Positions 1 through 4,543 of a DNA stretch of 5,402 nt are shown piece by piece. Under the pieces are notes generated by a model, which worked only from the letters and a program-made list of their open reading frames with translations, ran no database searches and had not been told where the DNA came from. Each line of letters opens with the position of its first letter. The first letter of the stretch is position 1. The stretch comes from JAGXQV01 sp964527565 (lineage in GTDB: Bacteria > Pseudomonadota > Gammaproteobacteria > Burkholderiales > Sulfuricellaceae), in NCBI GenBank assembly GCA_964527565.1, contig CAZGOY010000083.1:1-5402 (forward strand). The letters run 5' to 3'. The position numbers were made by a program, and so were the translations under genes.

Positions 1-131
1 ACGAAAGAATGCTGGCGCTATGCGAGACGCTCAACCTCCCGTTCGTCGCTCAGGCATATCCGCTGGCCGCACAGGATGCCGCGCAGGCAGAAACGGCCTA
101 CAGCGACTTCCTGGAGGGGCTACTCAAGGGC
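1..131 (+). pseudogene. Fragment of an IS21-family helper ATPase (IstB-like), N-terminal part only
   Basis: An open frame runs in from the left edge (codons from base 3; Met at 9) and reads ERMLALCETLNLP, followed about 20 residues later by YSDFLEGLLK. From memory of the family, this resembles the N-terminal helical region of IstB, the AAA+ helper of IS21 transposases, which begins with a 'LL..L..L.LP..A' helix and a 'Y.DFLE.LL' motif. Resemblance stops near base 128-131. Family members continue into an Arg-rich stretch and a 'TL..FDF' motif, but here the frame runs on through an unrelated 27-30 nt into the CRISPR repeats. No Walker A or B motif is present, so the fragment cannot be a working ATPase. 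It lies opposite in strand to the cas genes. The call rests on recognition of a short region, and another helical protein cannot be excluded. Confidence 0.45.
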
Positions 132-158
132 TTCCTGCGGCCCCTTGAAGCTGACTAT

Positions 159-628
159 GTTTCAATCCTCGCCCACCCCGAAGGGCGGGCGCTACGAACT
201 TCCCCTTGAATTTCAACAGCGTAATACCCAGTTTCAATCCTCGCCCACCCCGAAGGGCGGGCGCTACGCCGGTTTTGTACAGTGTGACGGGCTTTATATC
301 TGTTTCAATCCTCGCCCACCCCGAAGGGCGGGCGCTACATCGGTCTGACAGGTTGCGCATCTGTTGATTATCGTTTCAATCCTCGCCCACCCCGAAGGGC
401 GGGCGCTACCTGCTGTATGCGAAGTGCTGGGCCGAGCAGAACACGGTTTCAATCCTCGCCCACCCCGAAGGGCGGGCGCTACCGGCACGCTGCGGAGGGT
501 TGGCACCGGCACGACGGGGTTTCAATCCTCGCCCACCCCGAAGGGCGGGCGCTACCTCAAGCGATGCGAAAGCGAAGGGCGACACGATACTGTTTCAATC
601 CTCGCCCACCCCGAAGGGCGGGCGCTAC
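159..628 (-). CRISPR. Type I-C CRISPR array, 7 repeats and 6 spacers
   Basis: Seven identical 37-bp repeats lie at 159-195, 231-267, 302-338, 373-409, 446-482, 519-555 and 592-628. The six spacers are 196-230 (35), 268-301 (34), 339-372 (34), 410-445 (36), 483-518 (36) and 556-591 (36). Read on the minus strand, the repeat starts GTAGCGCCCG and ends GAGGATTGAAAC, the ATTGAAAC end typical of type I-C. The array is therefore transcribed leftward, in the same direction as the cas genes, with the newest spacer at 556-591. The RNA repeat forms a 9-bp stem (repeat bases 5-13 with 18-26, one G-U pair) closed by a UUCG tetraloop. Cleavage at the 3' base of the stem leaves an 11-nt tag, AGGAUUGAAAC, as known for Cas5c (Cas5d). 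The oldest repeat (159-195) has no substitutions. Spacer targets cannot be named from sequence alone. Confidence 0.98.
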
Positions 629-677
629 TGCGCTGCTGTAGGTGCTTGCCACCATTCACGAAAAATGATGGTTTGCG

Positions 678-711
678 CGAACCGGCGAGTCGCAGCGTTC
701 CCGCCGGTTTG
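678..711. repeat. Inverted repeat (stem-loop) in the leader
   Basis: AACCGGCG (680-687) pairs perfectly with CGCCGGTT (702-709). One G-T and one C-G pair extend the stem outward to 678/711, around a 14-nt loop. The structure sits 50-83 bp upstream of the first repeat in array transcription. It could be a protein site for adaptation or a structure in the 5' part of the pre-crRNA. The sequence does not decide between them. Confidence 0.45.
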
Positions 712-763
712 AAAACTGCTTTTGCAACGCATGAAGGTAACATTTTCAATATGTTGAATTCAA

Positions 764-810
764 CGCGAAACCCCGCTGTTTTCGTGGCCGCTGGGGGTTC
801 GCGCATTTTT
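764..810 (+). terminator. Possible intrinsic terminator facing rightward, towards the 3' end of cas2
   Basis: An 11-position inverted repeat (764-774 with 793-803; 10 pairs, one A/G mismatch at 770/797) encloses an 18-nt loop. On the plus strand the stem is followed by CATTTTT (804-810), the layout of a Rho-independent terminator. It would stop transcripts that enter from the array side and run antisense into cas2. On the minus strand the same stem is followed by TTGAATTC, not a T-run, so it is a poor terminator for the cas operon itself. The long loop and interrupted T-tract lower confidence. Confidence 0.35.
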
Positions 811-827
811 CCGATCATTGCCGGGCA

Positions 828-1118
828 TCAGATCACGAGCGGGGCATCGAAATCCGTGGCCCTGAAATTGCCGTATTCCTTGACATGCAATTCTACCGGC
901 TCGGTCAGGCGATAAAGCCGCAAGTTGTCCTCCTTTTCGTCAATTTCTTTCAACAGGCGCCGTTCCAGGTCTTCATAGCCCATGAGATCGACACGGCATT
1001 CAAATACGGATTTCTGCACGCGCTGCCCCACGGATTCGCATACCTTGGCGACGCGCCGCAGGCGTTTGCGGCCTGCACCGGTTTCAGTGGAAACATCGTA
1101 GGTGACGATAATCAACAT
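828..1118 (-). CDS. cas2: CRISPR-associated protein Cas2 (type I-C)
   Basis: A 96-residue protein of normal Cas2 length. It opens with the ferredoxin-like first strand MLIIVTYDV, whose Asp8 is the conserved acidic residue at the dimer interface. The conserved second-strand block QKSVFECRV follows at residues 35-43. Cas2 dimers bridge two Cas1 dimers in the integrase that inserts new spacers next to the leader; in type I systems Cas2's structural role is what matters for integration. The ATG lies 2 nt after the cas1 stop (TGA-CC-ATG) with no recognisable Shine-Dalgarno sequence, so translation is probably coupled to cas1. It is the last cas gene before the leader. The function call is secure from the motif, the length and the position. 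Confidence 0.97.
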   Translation of the reverse strand: MLIIVTYDVSTETGAGRKRLRRVAKVCESVGQRVQKSVFECRVDLMGYEDLERRLLKEIDEKEDNLRLYRLTEPVELHVKEYGNFRATDFDAPLVI

Positions 1119-1120
1119 GG

Positions 1121-2158
1121 TCAGCGGTACAAAAAGGGCAAGTAACCTTCCGGCAATTCCCCACGGATGGCGCGCGCCATCAGGCGCGCTTGCAGTTGCG
1201 GGAGCAGGCCGAGCGGGGTTTTGCTTTCAAGCAGGGGATGCGTGATTTCCTCCTGCTTGCGTTCCTGGTAGGCAATCACCACCGCCTTGCGGGCATCGCC
1301 TTCCAACATGACGGCGCCGCCTTCGCGTTGGGAAAAATCCCTGGCGGCAATTTGTCCGCGATTGACCAGCGTGAGTGCCAGACGATCCGCCAGCACGGCG
1401 CGGAATTCTTCCATCAAATCCAGCGCGAGCGCGGCCCTGCCGGGGCGCACGGCATGCAGGAAGCCGAGCTGGGGATCAAGTCCGACGGATTCCAGCGCGC
1501 TACGGCAATCGTTCATCAGCATGGCGTAGAGGAAGGAGAGCAGGGCATTCATGCGGTCGCGCGGCGGGCGGCGGGTGCGGCCTGCGAGCGTGAAGGACTC
1601 GCGTGCATCCGGGCGCACCAGATGGGTGAAGGCGGCGAAATAACGTTTGGCGGCATCCCCCTCCAGCCCGCGCAGGATGTCGATGTCCGTGGCAAAAGGC
1701 AGATTTCTGACACTGTGACCCAGCGCCTCGGCAGCATCGCTCAAGGCATTGCGGTCGCCTTCTTCAGCCGCTTCGCGGGCGCCGCGCAGGAGAATCTGGC
1801 GGGCATTGCGAATTTTTCCGGCAATCACAGCGCGGGCGGTTTCCAGGGCGAAGCCGGGGTCGGCTGCATTGCGGTGTTGCGCCTGGCGCAGCAGGATGTT
1901 GCCGCTCACCGCACCCTCCAGCCGCGCCTTGAAACGCCCGTTGCGATCCAGCAATACCAGCGTTTTGCCGTCGTCGGCCAAGCGGTGCATGAGCGATGGG
2001 GTGAGCATCACGTCGCCAAAGCACACCACGCTGCCGAGGTGATGCAAGGGCACCTGCATTTTCTTTTCGCGCTCCACATCGATGCGCAGGGTATCGTTTT
2101 CCAGGTGCGCGTAGGCGCCGGGCGTCATGATGTAGAGGGTGTTCAGCAGGTGGCGCAC
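1121..2158 (-). CDS. cas1: CRISPR-associated endonuclease/integrase Cas1 (type I-C)
   Basis: A 345-residue protein, the usual length for type I-C Cas1. An N-terminal beta domain opens with HLLNTLYI. The helical catalytic domain follows. Its metal-binding residues appear to be Glu166 in ILRGLEGDAAKRYF, His235 in GFLHAVRPGR, and the acidic cluster at 247-251 in ALDLMEEFR. Cas1 with Cas2 joins prespacer ends to the leader-proximal repeat. The frame is open further upstream, but I chose the GTG at 2158-2156: GGAGGA (2170-2165) sits 6 nt before it, and the product then begins as family members do. The longer frame is just the shadow of cas4. The first 16 bp overlap the end of cas4, indicating translational coupling. 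The stop is 2 nt before cas2. All visible catalytic residues are intact, so adaptation is probably functional. Confidence 0.97.
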   Translation of the reverse strand: MRHLLNTLYIMTPGAYAHLENDTLRIDVEREKKMQVPLHHLGSVVCFGDVMLTPSLMHRLADDGKTLVLLDRNGRFKARLEGAVSGNILLRQAQHRNAADPGFALETARAVIAGKIRNARQILLRGAREAAEEGDRNALSDAAEALGHSVRNLPFATDIDILRGLEGDAAKRYFAAFTHLVRPDARESFTLAGRTRRPPRDRMNALLSFLYAMLMNDCRSALESVGLDPQLGFLHAVRPGRAALALDLMEEFRAVLADRLALTLVNRGQIAARDFSQREGGAVMLEGDARKAVVIAYQERKQEEITHPLLESKTPLGLLPQLQARLMARAIRGELPEGYLPFLYR

Positions 2159-2772
2159 GATTCTTCCTCCGGCTGGAACAGGGAGGCGCGCAGTTGCCGG
2201 CGTTTTCCCATAGCGGAAAGGATTTCCGGTTGGCAAATATCCCGTAGCGAACACTCGCGGCAGCGTGCGTCGTTCACCGGCGGCGGCAGGGTTCCGGCTG
2301 CCAGCATGGCGCGCACGGCGGCAACGGTTTCTTCCAGCTTGCGGCGCAGAGGGGCATCGATCAGGACTTCGCGCCGCCGCCGCGAGGCATGGTGAAAAAT
2401 TGCTCCCCTGGGCACCGCCTTGCCGGTCATTTCCTCCAGGCACACGGCCTGGGCGGCAAGTTGCAGATCGTCGTGAATTTTGGCGCGCTTGATGCCATGC
2501 TTGTATTCGACGGGATAAGGCGTGCCATCCGGCCCGAATTCCACGACGTCGCACTTGCCGGAAAGCCCGAGCCGCTCGCACCACACCGGCAGGGCACGTT
2601 CCACGCGGTGCCCGGCGCCTTCCTCGACCCCCGGTTCATCCACGTGCCGGTGCACGGCCTGGCCGCGCAGGGTGTGGACGTTTTCCTCGAACGCCTGCTC
2701 GACATGGATCAGCGCGCATTGGCGCGGGCAATAGCTCCAGTGCTGGAGGGCGGAAAGGGGGATGATTTCCAT
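2143..2772 (-). CDS. cas4: CRISPR-associated exonuclease Cas4 (type I-C, RecB-like)
   Basis: A 209-residue protein with the layout of a Cas4 RecB-family nuclease. Cys15 (in WSYCPRQC) and the C-terminal trio Cys171, Cys174 and Cys180 (RCRECSLRDIC) should hold the 4Fe-4S cluster. The nuclease motifs are His41 (GQAVHRH), Asp75 (GKCDVVEF), Glu89-x-Lys91 (PVEYKHG) and a QLAAQA block at 104-109. In type I-C, Cas4 joins Cas1 and trims prespacers at the PAM side so they are inserted in the right orientation. The ATG is 5 nt after the hicA stop with only a weak AGG upstream, so expression may depend on read-through or coupling from hicA. The last 16 bp overlap cas1. An additional CxxC-spaced pair, Cys206 and Cys209, ends the protein; it lies in the overlap and may have no function. 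Confidence 0.96.
   Translation of the reverse strand: MEIIPLSALQHWSYCPRQCALIHVEQAFEENVHTLRGQAVHRHVDEPGVEEGAGHRVERALPVWCERLGLSGKCDVVEFGPDGTPYPVEYKHGIKRAKIHDDLQLAAQAVCLEEMTGKAVPRGAIFHHASRRRREVLIDAPLRRKLEETVAAVRAMLAAGTLPPPVNDARCRECSLRDICQPEILSAMGKRRQLRASLFQPEEESCATC
2165..2170 (-). promoter_or_regulatory. Ribosome binding site that decides the GTG start of cas1
   Basis: GGAGGA on the minus strand inside the 3' end of cas4, 6 nt before the GTG at 2158. It is the reason for rejecting both the longer upstream frame and the later internal ATG in LNTLYIM. Confidence 0.8.
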
Positions 2773-2777
2773 GGCGC

Positions 2778-3032
2778 CTATCGAAACAATATTTGCAGCA
2801 GGACATCGCGAGCCAAGCCGTGTTCCTCAGCCACATCCGACAAAATGGCGGCAAGTGTTCCCACCCGCAACGGGTCATGCAACGGGTCATGCAACGGAAT
2901 GGTGACATGGTGTTGCCGTGGCGAACCGCATGTCAGGCGAACATGGCTACCCGTCTGGCGCGTTTGAACATACCCCAGTCTCGACAAACACACGGCCAGT
3001 TCCGCGCCTGTCATATCTCGCGGCAACCTCAT
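2778..3032 (-). CDS. hicA: HicA-family toxin (mRNA interferase), embedded in the cas operon
   Basis: An 84-residue protein with the HicA/YcfA pattern: an N-terminal helix, then TGSHVRL with His30 as the presumed catalytic residue, then VTIPLHDPL and RVGTLAAIL, ending in a C-terminal helix. Family members have a dsRNA-binding-like fold and inactivate mRNA; the neighbouring HicB should neutralise it. I chose the ATG at 3032-3030 because it overlaps the hicB stop (ATGA) and removes an upstream extension that reads antisense to nothing useful and is not family-like. Residues 48-55 read HDPL twice because of a 12-bp tandem duplication. Other HicA proteins, as I recall them, have a single copy at this place. 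That insertion could weaken or change the toxin. The stop is 5 nt before cas4. Family assignment is firm; activity is not known. Confidence 0.9.
   Translation of the reverse strand: MRLPRDMTGAELAVCLSRLGYVQTRQTGSHVRLTCGSPRQHHVTIPLHDPLHDPLRVGTLAAILSDVAEEHGLARDVLLQILFR
2867..2897. repeat. Tandem 12-bp direct repeat within hicA (about 2.6 copies)
   Basis: The unit GCAACGGGTCAT occurs at 2867-2878 and 2879-2890, and its first 7 bases recur at 2891-2897. In the hicA frame it encodes HDPL twice. Length divisible by three keeps the frame. It is likely a slippage duplication. Confidence 0.95.
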
Positions 3033-3235
3033 GCCGCCAATACCTCTTCCTGCACGATATGCAGGCGAATGATCCTGGGAGCGCCACCTTCCTCGTAATG
3101 GCAAAGCACAGCGTCCTGAATTTGCCGCCGCAACTCTGGCAGCGTATCCGCTTCGGTAAAAATCGATTCCCCCAGCGCACGTGCGGTGTAGCCGCCTTCC
3201 GGCGCTTGTTCCACTAGAAACAGGATTTCGTTCAT
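3029..3235 (-). CDS. hicB: HicB-like antitoxin, short form
   Basis: A 68-residue protein (MNEILFLVEQ, then GGYTARALG, IFTEADTLPELR and DAVLCHYEEG) matching the small partial RNase H-like fold of HicB antitoxins. Proteins of this kind usually sit directly before a hicA gene, as here, and are often annotated only as hypothetical. No C-terminal helix-turn-helix or ribbon-helix-helix domain follows, so this form binds the toxin but probably does not act as a DNA-binding repressor on its own. GTG (3253) and ATG (3250) starts are possible, but GAGG (3248-3245) lies 9 nt before the ATG at 3235, and the product then begins as relatives do. The stop TGA overlaps the hicA ATG. The gene starts 35 nt after cas7, and no promoter is evident in that gap, so it is probably transcribed with the cas operon. 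Confidence 0.82.
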   Translation of the reverse strand: MNEILFLVEQAPEGGYTARALGESIFTEADTLPELRRQIQDAVLCHYEEGGAPRIIRLHIVQEEVLAA

Positions 3236-3270
3236 TTTAATTTTCCTCATCACCAGGGTTTCATGCCCGA
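3236..3270 (-). other. Short gap between cas7 and hicB
   Basis: This is one of only two clear intergenic gaps of more than 10 nt in the window; the other is the leader. It holds the hicB ribosome binding site (GAGG, 3248-3245) and a weak GGG/CCC hairpin (3256-3268). I see no convincing promoter or terminator. It marks the left border of the interference genes and the point where the toxin-antitoxin pair begins. Confidence 0.6.
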
Positions 3271-4122
3271 TCAGAAACCATCCAGAATTTCAGGGGGTAG
3301 TCCGTCAAGTGCGTCAAGCTCAAAACTACCATCCGGTTGCAGCTTATCCCTGAGCGTTTTATGAACTTTGGCGGACGAATACTGCCCCGACTTGCAGTTG
3401 TGCTTCCACCACACCACCTTGAAGACTTCCATGCTCCCCGCTGGTCGGGCGGAGGATTCGTCGTTCTCGAACAATTTCGGCAGAAGTTGCTTGATGACTT
3501 CGGCATCGGCATCGCTGAATCCAGTTCGTTCGGCCAACTGGGGGTTCATGCTGCCGTAAAACACATAGATGCCGCTATCTACCCGGTGTTTCATGCCCAT
3601 CGTGTCGGAACCGCGTTTGCTACCGTCGCCTTCGCCGCTGACGCTCTTGGTAATCTGGGTGCTGCTGATATCGACCGGGGCCAGGCTGAATGCCGACTGG
3701 ATGGTGACGGGGCCGCGAATGCCGATGGATACGCCGCTATCGCCTTCCGCATTGGCATCTGCCTTACTCTTCTTGTCGGATTTGAACGCAAATAGCTGGC
3801 CGAATGCCCGAACGTCGAACCAGGTTTCGCAAGCCAGCTTGGCGGTCTCGCCGGAACCCAGTTTCTTGCCAAGCGCCGCTTCGGCGCGGGCCTTGAGGCT
3901 TTTGGCGTCGTCCACTTTTCGATCATCCGACTGCACGAAAATACTCTGCCCGCTTTCCAACAAGCGATCCCTCAGCTTGCGTTTGATGCAAACGTCGGTA
4001 ATTTCGCCATGACCGCCATAGTCGGCACGGGGCCGATTGCCATTCAGTGGGTCGCCATTGGGGTTGGCGTGGGTGACGCGCAGGATGACGGCAAAGTCGA
4101 TTTTGTTTTGCAGTGTGCTCAT
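3271..4122 (-). CDS. cas7: Type I-C Cascade backbone protein Cas7 (Csd2)
   Basis: A 283-residue protein of normal Csd2/Cas7c length. It starts MSTLQNKIDFAVILRV, followed by the family signature ANPNGDPLNGNRPR (19-32). Further conserved parts are ETWFDVRAFGQLF (99-111), the GIRGPVTIQSAFSLAPV block (134-150), the MGMKHRVDSGIYVFYGS segment (175-191) and the WWKHNCKSGQYSS end motif (238-250). Cas7 polymerises along the crRNA and forms the backbone of Cascade. The longer frame starting at 4173 is rejected: AAGGGAG (4134-4128) sits 5 nt before the ATG at 4122, and the protein then begins as relatives do. The ribosome binding site overlaps the cas8c stop, so the two genes are tightly linked. A stretch of lower conservation rich in Lys, Ala and Asp (116-130) is probably a surface loop. 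Confidence 0.97.
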   Translation of the reverse strand: MSTLQNKIDFAVILRVTHANPNGDPLNGNRPRADYGGHGEITDVCIKRKLRDRLLESGQSIFVQSDDRKVDDAKSLKARAEAALGKKLGSGETAKLACETWFDVRAFGQLFAFKSDKKSKADANAEGDSGVSIGIRGPVTIQSAFSLAPVDISSTQITKSVSGEGDGSKRGSDTMGMKHRVDSGIYVFYGSMNPQLAERTGFSDADAEVIKQLLPKLFENDESSARPAGSMEVFKVVWWKHNCKSGQYSSAKVHKTLRDKLQPDGSFELDALDGLPPEILDGF

Positions 4123-4132
4123 GATGGCTCCC

Positions 4133-4543
4133 TTAATTGGTTTCGGTAATGGTGGATTCGGTGTTTTCGTCATGTTCCATTTCGGGCTTGGCGCGCAGCA
4201 CTTGGCGCTGGCAGTGGTAGGCCAGGAGGAATTCTCCAGTCAGTTTGCTGTCGTTCATGAAATCCTCACCTTGAAACAAAGCGACGACTTCATCAAGATG
4301 GTTCTCCATAGCTGCAAGAAAGCCCGAGCGTTTGGCGCGCAGGCGGGATTTGTAGGGGCTTAACGAAAGCTCTATGGTTTTCCAGGTTGAAAACGGGTGG
4401 TCGGCGAAGCGTTGCATCAGCTTTGCGGCACTGGTGTCCCGCTTCTCACCGCCTACAAACAACGCTCGATCTTCGATGTGTTCCGCAATCGCCAGAAGCC
4501 GACCATACAAATAATCACGAGTCCTTCGATCCTCCAATGCCAT
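4133..4543 (-). CDS. cas11c: Cas11c small subunit translated from an internal start in cas8c
   Basis: An in-frame ATG within cas8c (4543-4541) is preceded by AAGGGAG (4556-4550) with a 6-nt spacer, the same ribosome binding site that serves cas7 just downstream. Translation from it yields 136 residues starting MALEDRRTRDYLYGRLL, a mostly helical protein ending with the acidic tail. It is established for type I-C systems such as Desulfovibrio vulgaris that the small subunit Cas11c is made this way from the 3' end of cas8c and is needed for a stable Cascade, where two copies line the belly of the complex. The length and position here agree. The evidence in this window is the start signal; protein production itself is inferred. 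Confidence 0.8.
   Translation of the reverse strand: MALEDRRTRDYLYGRLLAIAEHIEDRALFVGGEKRDTSAAKLMQRFADHPFSTWKTIELSLSPYKSRLRAKRSGFLAAMENHLDEVVALFQGEDFMNDSKLTGEFLLAYHCQRQVLRAKPEMEHDENTESTITETN

Larger units (their letters stand above)
629..827 (-). promoter_or_regulatory. CRISPR leader between cas2 and the first repeat
   Basis: This 199-bp non-coding stretch lies between the cas2 stop and the leader-proximal repeat, where type I-C leaders sit. The middle is relatively AT-rich (about 711-770). It holds a perfect 10-bp palindrome TTGAATTCAA (754-763), overlapped by TTCAA-N4-TTGAA (745-758), and two longer inverted repeats listed separately. A small GGTG/CACC hairpin (641-653) lies 12 bp from the repeat boundary. 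I could not pick a convincing sigma-70 promoter on the minus strand: TTGA-type -35 candidates occur around 745-760 but have no good -10 partner. The leader call rests on position and on the identical, ordered repeats beside it. Confidence 0.8.

Noticed and set aside
141..210. Shared 9-mer CCCCTTGAA before the last repeat (141-149) and in spacer 1 (202-210), as evidence for a self-derived spacer
   Set aside because: The match is only 9 bp, at different offsets from the repeat, with no extension on either side. Chance is enough.
745..763. A leader promoter using TTGAAT or TTGAAA as -35
   Set aside because: The best -10 partners match only two or three positions. A promoter is likely somewhere in the leader, but I could not place it.
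76..915. Several open frames running through the array on both strands, with a repeated SSPTPKGGRY-type or ARPSGWARIE-type peptide
   Set aside because: The periodic peptide is simply the translated CRISPR repeat. None has a family match or a ribosome site, so they are not genes.
1190..2395. A 401-residue plus-strand open frame opposite cas1 and part of cas4
   Set aside because: It is antisense to two firmly identified genes in GC-rich sequence, where long shadow frames are common. It shows no recognisable domain.
2159..2584. A 142-codon N-terminal extension of cas1
   Set aside because: It overlaps cas4 in another frame, reads as low-complexity Arg/Ala sequence, and lies upstream of the well-placed GGAGGA-GTG start.
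3033..3104. Upstream extension of hicA by 24 residues
   Set aside because: It lies within hicB in another frame. The ATGA overlap and family length favour the start at 3032.
3303..3317. Two TTGACG hexamers on the minus strand near the 3' end of cas7 as a possible hicBA promoter
   Set aside because: No acceptable -10 hexamer lies 16-18 nt downstream of either copy. They are explained by the Cas7 coding sequence (LDALDGL region).
3271..4012. Plus-strand and alternative minus-strand open frames over cas7
   Set aside because: They are shadows of a confidently identified gene, with no conserved motifs.
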